From positions 1 to 52,105 of the forward strand of contig CANJLI010000011.1 in the NCBI GenBank assembly GCA_947475005.1: DNA of 52,105 nt, written 5' to 3'. Positions 7,700 to 18,841 of this stretch are shown here, piece by piece (positions within the stretch are counted from its first letter, which is position 1; the number at the start of each line of letters is the position of its first letter). The position numbers were made by a program, and so were the translations under genes. The notes under the pieces are model-generated. The model was not told where the DNA came from. It was given only the letters and a program-made list of their open reading frames with translations, and made no database searches. Source of the stretch: Deltaproteobacteria bacterium (GTDB lineage Bacteria > Bdellovibrionota_B > Oligoflexia > Oligoflexales > Bog-1112).

Positions 7700-9505
7700 C
7701 TACTCATACTGAATAAAGCCCTCTACCTCCTTCTCGATATCTCGAATCACCAAGTCCTTCTTCTTCAACAAGGCATCGATATTTTCGAGGGCATCGTCTT
7801 GTAGATACTCTGAAAACACAGAGAATTCAGTTGTGTCTGTATAGATCTCTCGGTCTGAAAGTACAGTATCCAATTTATCCGAAATTTTCTCGAACAGATA
7901 CTTGCGAAGATAGGAGGCTTTGAAGCGAGGGAATGTAACAAAAGAGACTCGCTGTTCAAAAGCTGGATCTACCACATCATCATTGCTGATAAAAAAGATC
8001 AGGTTTTCCACAATGGGGACTTTCACGCCTCCCAAATACGGAGAAGAAAAAATCCCGTTTGCAGGCTCAAAAAGTGCTTTGAAAGAAGCTTTTAAATTAG
8101 GATTATTGATGGCTTCTGCTTCATCCACGAGCATGAATCGGTTGATCGGGGCTTTTCTGCCTCCTGAGGTTTGCTTGGTCAGCCCGGTAAGGAGCGAGCC
8201 AGGAATTTCTGTGGTACCGAGTAATTTGTCTGCTCCCTCGCTTATGAGTGTCAACGAGATAAAATCTTCCATCTTATCTGCACTCTCATCTTCCTCTAGG
8301 TACAACCACTCTGCCAATTTGTTCACAAATTCAGTTTTACCAAGCCCACCTGATCCTTGAATAAAAACAAATTTTCCATAGCGATCATTTTTATCTACAG
8401 GATTGGGATCCAAGGAGTGTCGAACCTGTTTTCGAATCGCAGTTTTGAAAACAGCAATTGCGTGGTCTCGATCTTTTCCTTCCTCGTAGTTCTCAAAAAA
8501 ACCTTCGATATTGCTATAGAGTTGCTTTATTTTCCTATACGCAATCCCATTTTTGCTCAATAATTGCCGATCAAATTCTTTTGGCGTCATGCCGTCGAGC
8601 TTGAGAAGTGGTTTTTTACCCTGTGGAAGATTAAACACAGTGGTGAAATATTCAAAAATCTTGGATCGATCAAACGGATTGTTACGCGCTTCTGTGAATT
8701 TTTTCTCGATGCTGCTCCATAGAATCGGAGGGATTCGTCTTTTTTCTACCGCATAGATGATCTCATAGGAGAGGAGAGGGTCAGCTCCTTCTAAGCGTAC
8801 AATTTTTCGATGCTGCTTCCATACATTATAAATGATTGTGGTCGTTTGCTGCAGGACGACAAATCCACCAATTCCAGCTCCCAGAGCCAGCTCTGGAATT
8901 ACTTTTGACAGTGGAATTAGAGATCCCAAGCACATGCCCTGGCAACATCCATAGACAATATCGTCGTGTGTTTGTCGATAGGCATCGCTTTTTTTCCGTG
9001 CTAAAAATTGAGAGATAAGCTCATCATCAAGGGTTTGCCTCTGTGAGGGCGCAACTGCAATTGGATCGGTTTCTGAGGGAATCAGAAGTTCGACATCATC
9101 CTCTTGTAACCCAGGTTGACGATTGTGCACAGGCGCAGGGGTTCGGTGCATTCGACGTTTGCAGGCTTGATAGGGGGCACAGCAGGGGGAGCCGGCACAA
9201 AAACCCGCAAGATTGCCTAGGCCCTGTATGCATGATTTTACATACGATTTTTTGGGATGGCGGGCGTGATAGTCTTCCCCGATTGGCGTATTCAGAACCC
9301 CCTCTTGTAGAACCCCAGAAAGTCCTTCGAGGGTCAATTCTTCCGGGTATTTTTCCCAAATTTTACGTTGATCAAATGCCGCTGAATAATTGGTCTGGAT
9401 ATAGGGATCATCGGTTCCAGGTTGTGATTGTGGAGAGGCAAAACCAGGTAGAGTTAAAAGAAGGGTGAGAGAGAATAAAAACCAGTTTCTGATAGGGGCG
9501 GGCAT
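7700..9505 (-). CDS. exported or membrane-anchored Clp/torsin-like AAA+ ATPase
   Basis: This 601-residue protein begins with a Sec-type signal (MPAPIRNWFLFSLTLLLTLP, then GFASPQSQ). It has a cysteine-rich segment (about 102-115, CAGSPCCAPYQAC) and a hydrophobic stretch at about 192-228 that can cross the membrane. A single AAA+ module follows: Walker A GSGGLGKTE (384-392), Walker B FMLVDEAEAI (457-466) and a sensor-1-like IFFISND. The shape GxGKTE...LVDEAE resembles the second AAA module of Clp/Hsp100 proteins and of torsins more than other AAA+ families. If the signal is cleaved and there is one membrane span, the ATPase faces the cytoplasm; with a re-entrant hairpin it would be periplasmic. 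GAAGGAA precedes the ATG. Function is unknown; a membrane-linked remodelling role is inference. Confidence 0.8.
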   Translation of the reverse strand: MPAPIRNWFLFSLTLLLTLPGFASPQSQPGTDDPYIQTNYSAAFDQRKIWEKYPEELTLEGLSGVLQEGVLNTPIGEDYHARHPKKSYVKSCIQGLGNLAGFCAGSPCCAPYQACKRRMHRTPAPVHNRQPGLQEDDVELLIPSETDPIAVAPSQRQTLDDELISQFLARKKSDAYRQTHDDIVYGCCQGMCLGSLIPLSKVIPELALGAGIGGFVVLQQTTTIIYNVWKQHRKIVRLEGADPLLSYEIIYAVEKRRIPPILWSSIEKKFTEARNNPFDRSKIFEYFTTVFNLPQGKKPLLKLDGMTPKEFDRQLLSKNGIAYRKIKQLYSNIEGFFENYEEGKDRDHAIAVFKTAIRKQVRHSLDPNPVDKNDRYGKFVFIQGSGGLGKTEFVNKLAEWLYLEEDESADKMEDFISLTLISEGADKLLGTTEIPGSLLTGLTKQTSGGRKAPINRFMLVDEAEAINNPNLKASFKALFEPANGIFSSPYLGGVKVPIVENLIFFISNDDVVDPAFEQRVSFVTFPRFKASYLRKYLFEKISDKLDTVLSDREIYTDTTEFSVFSEYLQDDALENIDALLKKKDLVIRDIEKEVEGFIQYE

Positions 9506-9537
9506 GACGATTTCCTTCGTGCTAGATTAAGTCTCCG

Positions 9538-9566
9538 TATATAGCAGAAATCCGCCGCGGCGCAAA
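9538..9566 (-). promoter_or_regulatory. possible promoter of the AAA+ gene
   Basis: Read on the minus strand, TTTGCG (9561-9566) and TATATA (9538-9543) are separated by exactly 17 bases, about 33 bases before the start codon. The -35 match is weak. Confidence 0.3.
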
Positions 9567-9613
9567 TGATTGTCTGGGATTCTTGGAAAAGTGAAAGATA
9601 AAGGGTGGATAGA

Positions 9614-9700
9614 GGGATTGGGTCCACCTACCTTTTTAGGATAGGGTCACTCACCAAAGGTGAGTGACCCTATCCTAAAAAGGTAGGTGGACCCAATCCC
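9614..9700. repeat. family C palindrome, 42 bp arms
   Basis: This is a perfect inverted repeat with 42-base arms and a 3-base loop (AAA at 9656-9658). The ends read GGGATTGGGTCCACCTACC and the tip reads GGGTCACTCACC. It lies between the hlyIII-like gene and the AAA+ gene, both on the minus strand, so it would fold into a long hairpin in a readthrough transcript. Confidence 0.95.
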
Positions 9701-9710
9701 CCAATTCGAA

Positions 9711-10382
9711 TCAACGAATCACAAAGTTGGACGCATACAAAATCGCAATAAAATGAAATACGCTGGCTAGCAATACAAAGAAATGCCAAATCGCATGGTT
9801 GTATGGAAGTTTCTTCCACAGATAAAAAACCGTACCCAGGGTGTAGGTAATACCTCCTGCAAAAATCCATCCAATGGCTGTGGAAGAAAGCGAGGCTCGT
9901 AGAGGGCCCATGGCACCCACCAGCATCCATCCCATTCCGAGATAAATCGAAGTCGATAGCAGTTTAAATCGACCTGTAAAAAACAATTTAAAAATAATTC
10001 CGATGAGAGCCATGCTCCACACAATCAGCAAAAAAGTAACGCCAGTATCCCGTGGTACATTGAGTACCAAGAACGGTGTGTACGATCCTGCAATGAGCAA
10101 GTAGATGGCAGCATGGTCACAGGTTTTGAACACCTTCTTGGCTGTGAGATGCGGAATGGCATGGTACAGTGTGGAAAAGGTATACAGTGCGATTAACGAA
10201 ATTCCATAGATGAGGTAACTCACAAAATGACCTGTGGATCCGTAGAGACAAGCCAGGATCAGTAACGCAGTTAGGCCACCAACGCCGAATAAGACACCCA
10301 ATCCATGAATTAGGCTATTTGCAATTTCCTCTTTTACGGTATAGGCCGCATGGAAAGGCACCACTTTTTTTACTTTTTTCAT
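9711..10382 (-). CDS. hemolysin III / PAQR family membrane protein
   Basis: This 223-residue protein has seven predicted membrane segments and the marks of the HlyIII/YqfA/PAQR family. These are EEIANSLIHGLG near the N-terminus, FSTLYH (the conserved serine and histidine), TCDHAAIYLLIAGSYTP, and the last-helix pair HAIWHFFV...VFHF, where the histidines complete a metal site in the family. Despite the name, most bacterial members are not shown to be haemolysins; a hydrolase-like or membrane-homeostasis role is suspected. The ATG has only a weak ribosome-binding site. It lies 32 bases downstream of the TPR membrane gene on the same strand, a probable operon. Confidence 0.9.
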   Translation of the reverse strand: MKKVKKVVPFHAAYTVKEEIANSLIHGLGVLFGVGGLTALLILACLYGSTGHFVSYLIYGISLIALYTFSTLYHAIPHLTAKKVFKTCDHAAIYLLIAGSYTPFLVLNVPRDTGVTFLLIVWSMALIGIIFKLFFTGRFKLLSTSIYLGMGWMLVGAMGPLRASLSSTAIGWIFAGGITYTLGTVFYLWKKLPYNHAIWHFFVLLASVFHFIAILYASNFVIR

Positions 10383-10414
10383 ACAAATCCAAAACAGAAG
10401 GGTAAATAGAGAGA

Positions 10415-11197
10415 CTAAAATCGAAGTCGTTTTGCTGGCAAGTTTACTCGTTGATCCGTGACATAGTCTGCGGGGAGATGCTTCTTTACTTCCAACAAAA
10501 AGACCTTGCTCGTGCGCAGAAGAGAGGTCTCAGGATGCAAGTCGATCTCGACTGCACGAGAGTTCTCATTGTGAGGGACCAAGATCAACTGCAAGCCTCG
10601 ACACTGAGGTTTTGCAGGGTGTATCACGTAGGCCTGAGAAAACAAACCCCACGGATAAAACAAAGTCCGAAGTCGGGTTCCCAACTCCAACCCATCCTCG
10701 GTTACCGCAACGTCTCGCAACACAAACAAGTAATGATACAATACACCGACCCAAGGGCCCACTACAAAAAGAAGAAACGTACCCGTTTGGATCATAGGTA
10801 CAGAAAAGAAAAAATACAAGGTCCCCAACCGGTTGAGCAGCAGAAAGAGCAAACACCCAGCCATTCCAAAGGAAGCAGCCTGTAGAAGCCCCCGAGGAAA
10901 TGTAAAAAAACGTCGGCCATAGGGCAGATTTTCTGTGAAAAATTGCTGCTCATGCCACTCATTTTTCCGTTGGTACCAGTATTTGATGGCATTTTCGTCC
11001 TCGGGGTCACAGTCCAAGACTTTCTGCCAAATTTGCGCTTCTACTTCAAAGTTTCCTTCTCGCGCGCAGAGTGCCGCCTGGAGTTTAAGCGCCTGCACAT
11101 TTTTGGGACCCAGGCTGAGTAATTCCTGAATCTCTTCGTGGGCTTGGGTTTCCTCACCTCGATTGATGTTGGCAAGGATTTCTTTTACATGCGCCAT
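10415..11197 (-). CDS. TPR-like membrane protein of unknown function
   Basis: This 260-residue protein starts at the ATG at 11197, chosen because GAGG lies eight bases upstream; a GTG at 11206 is a less likely alternative. The first 75 residues form a TPR-like helical hairpin pair (EEIQELLSLGPKNVQALKLQ, EAQIWQKVLDCDPEDENAI). Two membrane helices follow at about 110-165. The C-terminal 95 residues look like a beta-rich domain facing the cytoplasm, plausibly PH-like (VTEDGLELGTRLRTLFYPW). I know no named family for this arrangement. It is divergent from fadB across a 146-base spacer. Confidence 0.75.
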   Translation of the reverse strand: MAHVKEILANINRGEETQAHEEIQELLSLGPKNVQALKLQAALCAREGNFEVEAQIWQKVLDCDPEDENAIKYWYQRKNEWHEQQFFTENLPYGRRFFTFPRGLLQAASFGMAGCLLFLLLNRLGTLYFFFSVPMIQTGTFLLFVVGPWVGVLYHYLFVLRDVAVTEDGLELGTRLRTLFYPWGLFSQAYVIHPAKPQCRGLQLILVPHNENSRAVEIDLHPETSLLRTSKVFLLEVKKHLPADYVTDQRVNLPAKRLRF

Positions 11198-11343
11198 ACT
11201 TTCCACCTCTTTTGACCTTTTTCGGCTGATAGCGCTGTTTCATTGAATTTTATTCTGTGTCTTTTTGGCTGTCTTTTTAGCTAAGCCTTGTATAAAAAAG
11301 CACTTACCCGTTGTGTATGTGCCTCGAGAGAAGGAGCTGATAG

Positions 11344-14672
<3,329 letters not shown>

Positions 14673-14673
14673 G

Positions 14674-15168
14674 ATGCAGCCTGTGCCTTACACATCTACT
14701 GTTCGGTTGGAGAGTGCTCGATTTTCTTTTTCCTCAGGGCACTTCACGATTTTTTCTCGAGAGAAACGAGAGCGTCTTCATGGGCATCGCTTTACCGTCG
14801 CGTGCACCATGGAAACTCAAGTTGGAGCTGAAGGCTTGAGTTTTGATTATGGGTTTTACAAAAAGGAAATCGAAGGCCTTTGTGAAGAGTTGGATGAGTA
14901 CTTTCTCCTACCGGAGCACAATCCTCATCTCCAGCTACAACCGAAGGGAGAACAGGTTCAGTGTACCTTTGCGGGAAAAGAATTTGTTCTGCTTGCAGAG
15001 GATGTGAAGATTTTACCGGTGTCTAACATCACGGTAGAAGAGATGTCTCGATGGATGGCAGGTCGGTTGCAACAAACCTGTGGGGCTTCCTTTGCCTCCC
15101 ATGGGATTACCGCTTGCTCGCTGGAAGTGGCTTCTGGACCAGGGCAGAGCGCTTCCTTTTCCTTCTAA
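14674..15168 (+). CDS. 6-pyruvoyl-tetrahydropterin synthase / QueD-like protein lacking the QueD cysteine
   Basis: This 164-residue T-fold protein keeps the zinc histidines of the family: SFSSGHF near residue 23 and RLHGHRF near 35-41. It also keeps the later NITVEEMSRWMAG and LEVASGPGQSA segments. The catalytic cysteine that QueD carries four residues before HGH is absent; the local sequence is REKRERLHGH. Activity as 6-carboxytetrahydropterin synthase is therefore doubtful; a different pterin reaction, as in variant PTPS clades, is possible. The ATG at 14674 begins two bases after the fadA stop, so it is coupled to a beta-oxidation operon, an odd setting for a deazaguanine or pterin enzyme. 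Its stop codon touches a family A repeat. Confidence 0.8.
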   Translation: MQPVPYTSTVRLESARFSFSSGHFTIFSREKRERLHGHRFTVACTMETQVGAEGLSFDYGFYKKEIEGLCEELDEYFLLPEHNPHLQLQPKGEQVQCTFAGKEFVLLAEDVKILPVSNITVEEMSRWMAGRLQQTCGASFASHGITACSLEVASGPGQSASFSF

Positions 15169-15278
15169 GTCCTGTGGGGACACCCCGTTGGAGTGTCCCC
15201 TTTTCCGTTCGGGGACACCCCGTTGGAGTGTCCCCTTTTCCGTTCGGGGACACTCGCATCGGGTGTCCCCACAGGGCT
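15168..15278. repeat. three family A palindromes between converging genes
   Basis: Two direct copies with a GTTGG-type centre (GGGGACACCCCGTTGG...GTGTCCCC) are followed by one copy in opposite orientation with the standard centre. The outer ends are AGTCCTGTGGGGAC and GTCCCCACAGGGCT. The left end touches the queD-like stop codon, and the right end supplies the stop codon of the copine gene on the other strand. Confidence 0.92.
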
Positions 15279-16917
15279 AACGAGACTGGTAATAGCTTTC
15301 CACTTGAGCCGGGATTTCTGCAAGCACTTCTGCAGCAAGTTCTTTTGGGTTTCCTTGGTGTTTATTAAACCTAACAAATTGAACGATATCTCTACTTTCG
15401 CCGGCTGATTTACCTTCATTTAGTTTATCCAGTCCGTCCATTGCTGAAAAGTCAGCTTGACCTACGCCTACAATGACAATGGAAATGGGGAATTTCGCTG
15501 CTTCATTGATTGCTTTTATCGTTGCATCCTTATCCTCAAACCCTCCATCTGTGAGCAGCAACAGCACCTGGTAGAGTTGCTTTTCCTTTGGCAGTTTTTT
15601 AAAGTCTTTTATGACTTGTGTAATCACGGGAGCGAAATAAGTAGGGCCTGACAAGCTCATCCCTCCGCCCATTACGCTGTCGATTTGATCTTGATATGCG
15701 GATTTGAGGCCTTCTGTTTTTTCGCAAGGGTTTTGAGTGAGAGGAAAACAATGGTTGGCATCATTACCCCGTACCCCTATGACTGCCCCAAATCCATAGG
15801 TCATAAAAAATTGATCGTCATCATAGGGAGCCAAAATATTTGCTACCGCTATCATGGCTTGTTCATATGGAGTACCACCCACTGTTTGGTGAAAGTGTAA
15901 GGTGCCTCTGTCAGCAGGATGCCCATTGGAACCGGTGAAGTCCACGGCAACCGTAAGGTTAAAGCTAAGCGCACGCTCCTTCTTTTCCTCGTTTACTTCG
16001 ATGGGCTCTGCAGGTTTTTCACCCATAACGCGAGCGAAAAAACCGGAAGGCTGGAGAGATGCAGCTGCAGTTTCGGGTGCTGCGGATGTCGGTGTAAAGA
16101 GAAAGACTCCGGAGGTTTTATTTTTTGAGTTTATTAATTTTACTTCAAACGTTTTATTGTTTAGAAAATTCTGTGCAGGAATTTCACACGTGCCGATCAG
16201 GTCATGCTTGGTAACTTTATCTTCATCCCAGACCTCTACTTGAATAGCCTGCCCTTGGATAAAGTCAATGCTTTTCACTATTTCTTTATATTCGGGTTTT
16301 AGGTTTTCATATACAACTTGAGAGCGAAAAAATTCATACCATTCCCCTGCAGCATTCTTTCGTTTCAAGATAAAATAGGGATCAGAGGTGCCTTTCCCAA
16401 GTCCAAACATCTTCTTATCTTTGGCATCCAAAGGGGTCGTTGTTTTAACGGAGAGTAAAATGTCTTGTTGTGGATTTGCAGGATCCACCGGTGTGGCATT
16501 CACTTGGATAAAACCGCGATCCTCATACTCATATCTGAGTCTTGCCAATCCAAATCCACTATACTTGCCTAATAGTTCTGCTATTGTGGTTGTGTAAGTT
16601 CCGTACTCTTTTTTCCCTTTAAATGCCCTAAATCGTATGTATTCTTCCTTGACGAAGCTGTAGACGTACGAAGGAAATACCTGGTGAGTACTCTTATCTA
16701 CTGTTTCTGCCTTTGTAATTTCTTCTGTACAGGCTTTGTCACTGAAAATCTGTACCTCCACATCTGCACCTTTTGCATCATCTTGGCACTCCACATGAAA
16801 GTGAATTCGGGTTTTTCCACTTTCTTCTTTTTTCATAGGCGCTTTCTCTGCTGCTTGCAGGTGAGAAAACGCCAGGCCGACAAAAAACATCGCACCGAGA
16901 ATCTTTGAAATACGCAT
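15277..16917 (-). CDS. exported copine-family protein (C2 domains plus copine-type VWA)
   Basis: This 546-residue protein carries the whole copine layout after a Sec signal peptide (MRISKILGAMFFVGLAFSHL, cut near AQA-22). A degenerate C2-like region covers about 35-140. A second C2 domain at about 150-275 has calcium-type loops (GTSDPYFIL near 176-184, EVWDEDKVTKHDLIG near 228-242). The VWA domain at about 318-540 has the copine hallmarks: AVDFTGSNGHP (324-334), YGFGAVIG, SGPTYFAPVI, LLLLTDGGFEDKD, SIVIVGVGQADFSAMDGLD and RDIVQFVRF...VLAEIPAQVESYY. The MIDAS residues (DxTxS, T, D) are all present. Copines are calcium-dependent phospholipid-binding proteins of eukaryotes, normally cytosolic and without a signal peptide. 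GGAAGGA precedes the ATG. It is monocistronic. The family call is firm; the role is unknown. Confidence 0.93.
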   Translation of the reverse strand: MRISKILGAMFFVGLAFSHLQAAEKAPMKKEESGKTRIHFHVECQDDAKGADVEVQIFSDKACTEEITKAETVDKSTHQVFPSYVYSFVKEEYIRFRAFKGKKEYGTYTTTIAELLGKYSGFGLARLRYEYEDRGFIQVNATPVDPANPQQDILLSVKTTTPLDAKDKKMFGLGKGTSDPYFILKRKNAAGEWYEFFRSQVVYENLKPEYKEIVKSIDFIQGQAIQVEVWDEDKVTKHDLIGTCEIPAQNFLNNKTFEVKLINSKNKTSGVFLFTPTSAAPETAAASLQPSGFFARVMGEKPAEPIEVNEEKKERALSFNLTVAVDFTGSNGHPADRGTLHFHQTVGGTPYEQAMIAVANILAPYDDDQFFMTYGFGAVIGVRGNDANHCFPLTQNPCEKTEGLKSAYQDQIDSVMGGGMSLSGPTYFAPVITQVIKDFKKLPKEKQLYQVLLLLTDGGFEDKDATIKAINEAAKFPISIVIVGVGQADFSAMDGLDKLNEGKSAGESRDIVQFVRFNKHQGNPKELAAEVLAEIPAQVESYYQSR

Positions 16918-16946
16918 ACATTTTCCTTCCGTAGGTTGAAGAGGCT

Positions 16947-16975
16947 TACATAGGCTTGGAAGGAAAAAATGTCAA
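16947..16975 (-). promoter_or_regulatory. sigma-70-type promoter of the copine gene
   Basis: On the minus strand, a perfect TTGACA (-35, 16970-16975) is followed after 17 bases by TATGTA (-10, 16947-16952). This predicts a transcript start about 20-25 bases before the ATG. The gene therefore looks transcribed by the host's housekeeping polymerase. Confidence 0.6.
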
Positions 16976-17004
16976 GAAATGCGGATAGGTGAGTACGCCA
17001 ATCG

Positions 17005-18693
17005 TTAGAGCGAAGCTGTACCTTCTTGCAGCACAGGCGTGTAGGCGGGCAAAATCAACGAAGTGTCTGTGAATGTGGAAAGAGAGTACGTAAAATCATA
17101 TGGTATGCTGAGAACGTAGCGAGAACCGCCTCCTGTAAACGTCATCCAGTTTATATGTTGAGAAAAAGTGGGGCTGTAGAAAGAGGTCGGTGTTTGAGCA
17201 AGGACTGTGGCTATCGTGGTCCAGCCGGACCCATTCGTCAAGCAATCTGCAATCCCGTTGCAGTGTAACAAGACGGTCCCTGTCCCATTCCCTGTTGCAA
17301 CATATAATTGATCGTTGGTTGCCACCATTTGAATCGGGCCGGATAAAGAAGTTGTGATCGAAGTAACTGTCGTTTTAATTGGTAGTCCAGAATTGTCGAA
17401 GGCAATCAGTCGCATTTCGGCTGCTGTGTGATACATAATGTAATTCCCCTGGGAAGTTGGAATTACATTCGAGAATAAAACAGAACCACCGCCTGTTACT
17501 GGTGTAAGCCTATTCCAGGCAGCCACGCTGGTTGCACAAGTTCGAGCCCCTGCACTTACCGGGCAAATATTCAGTGCGAGTCGATTCTCACTATTCTCGT
17601 AGGTGAGTACAAGACTATTGTTGTTTGTCACCACGTGCAAGTCTGTCCCACCATTAATAAATAGATTATTTTGTGTGGTAGAGCTCCAGTTTGCCTGTTG
17701 GGAGCAATCGGTTGACTGGCTACAAGCGGTTATAGATATTGCATTTGCAGCCGTATCATACGAAAAGACAAACAAGGTCCCGTTTGTTGTTTGCATGACT
17801 GTGTTTTGTGCGAGAGCGTTGATTTGACTAAATACCCAATTGCCTGTGCTTAAACAATTGGAGGTGATGTTGCAAGCAGCTATAGAAATTTCTCCGCTTA
17901 TATCGTCAAAATAGGACAGGTAAAGCTGAGTGCCACCGGTGGATGTAAATTGAACGCCAGAGAGAGAGTCAGTACTCACGGTTGCGGTGATAATCGCAGC
18001 TGGAGTCGACCAGTCCGAAGTTTTCAAGCAAGAGCTGGAAGCCGGAAAAGATGTGCATGAACTCATAAAAATAGATGTTGCCCCCACATATGCACGATAC
18101 AGCGTGGTGCTCACTTGGAAGATTACATCCTTTTTCACAGTGGCATTTGACCAATTTTGAAACAAATCCAAACACGCACTTCCATCTTGGGTGCTCAATA
18201 AGCCCGTTGCATCTAAGGTGGCATTGCTAAGGACATAAAGGGATTGTTGGGAGGTGTCTTTAGCTGGATCATTGAGTCGATACACAAAAGGCAAGTTGGC
18301 AAAGGTTACGCTGTTGCTTTGTAGGAAGGTAGACCCCGTACATCCGGTAGCAGAAAAAAATAAAGCCGCGCTCTGTGTGAGGCCTGTAGTTTTATTCACA
18401 GAGAAATAATTTTCTTGGTTTGTATCCTGTACCAAAAAGGAATCGGTTTGATCGGAGACAAAAATGCCCACGATTTTTTCGGCGGCGTCTTTTACCACCC
18501 CAGTAATTGTGGTGTTGGTGTCTGTTGAGGTATTGGTATTGGTATTGGTATTGGTATTGGTATTGGTAATACTCGAGGTATTTGATTTAACCGTCCCATT
18601 CTGAGAGGCGATTTTCAAATCGGAAGAACTGCCCCCACATCCAGAAGCCAAATATCCAAGGATCCACAGGATCAGAATGGTCTGTTTTTTCAT
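17005..18693 (-). CDS. large lipoprotein with Asn-Thr repeat and possible beta-propeller
   Basis: This 562-residue lipoprotein has the lipobox LASGC (cysteine at about 19). A glycine at +2 favours outer-membrane sorting. Residues about 40-63 are an Asn-Thr linker encoded by hexanucleotide repeats. The remainder repeats a loose motif of beta-strands with paired cysteines and WS or WN turns (ACNITSNCLSTGNWVFS, ACSQSTDCSQQANWSS, NICPVSAGARTCATSVAAWN, CNGIADCLTNGSGWTT), spaced roughly evenly as in propeller blades. No enzyme motif is seen. It reads like a surface lipoprotein whose linker length can vary. It is monocistronic and follows the copine promoter region in the same direction. Confidence 0.8.
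   Translation of the reverse strand: MKKQTILILWILGYLASGCGGSSSDLKIASQNGTVKSNTSSITNTNTNTNTNTNTSTDTNTTITGVVKDAAEKIVGIFVSDQTDSFLVQDTNQENYFSVNKTTGLTQSAALFFSATGCTGSTFLQSNSVTFANLPFVYRLNDPAKDTSQQSLYVLSNATLDATGLLSTQDGSACLDLFQNWSNATVKKDVIFQVSTTLYRAYVGATSIFMSSCTSFPASSSCLKTSDWSTPAAIITATVSTDSLSGVQFTSTGGTQLYLSYFDDISGEISIAACNITSNCLSTGNWVFSQINALAQNTVMQTTNGTLFVFSYDTAANAISITACSQSTDCSQQANWSSTTQNNLFINGGTDLHVVTNNNSLVLTYENSENRLALNICPVSAGARTCATSVAAWNRLTPVTGGGSVLFSNVIPTSQGNYIMYHTAAEMRLIAFDNSGLPIKTTVTSITTSLSGPIQMVATNDQLYVATGNGTGTVLLHCNGIADCLTNGSGWTTIATVLAQTPTSFYSPTFSQHINWMTFTGGGSRYVLSIPYDFTYSLSTFTDTSLILPAYTPVLQEGTASL
18529..18570. repeat. GGTATT hexanucleotide microsatellite inside a lipoprotein gene
   Basis: Six perfect GGTATT units (18529-18564) are followed by a GGTAAT variant. 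On the coding strand they spell alternating Asn and Thr. Slippage would change the linker by two residues per unit without breaking the frame. Confidence 0.95.
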
Positions 18694-18841
18694 AAAGAAT
18701 CTACCTTTGGTTATAGTATGCCAGTTTTATTCATGCAGAATGGGTATCGGCCTGGAGGTGATTTCTATATAGGGAAAAATAATAAATAAGAATATTAGAT
18801 AGATAAGTAGATGGATGTACAATGGAAGGGGGAGGTACGTT

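Noticed and set aside
7700..9505. Calling the AAA+ protein a bacterial torsin
   Set aside because: The Walker A lacks the torsin-specific residues I would expect, and the membrane stretch allows a cytoplasmic ATPase; only a torsin/Clp-like shape can be supported.
9711..10382. Labelling the HlyIII-like gene a haemolysin and virulence factor
   Set aside because: The family is widespread in harmless bacteria and the haemolysis link rests on few cases.
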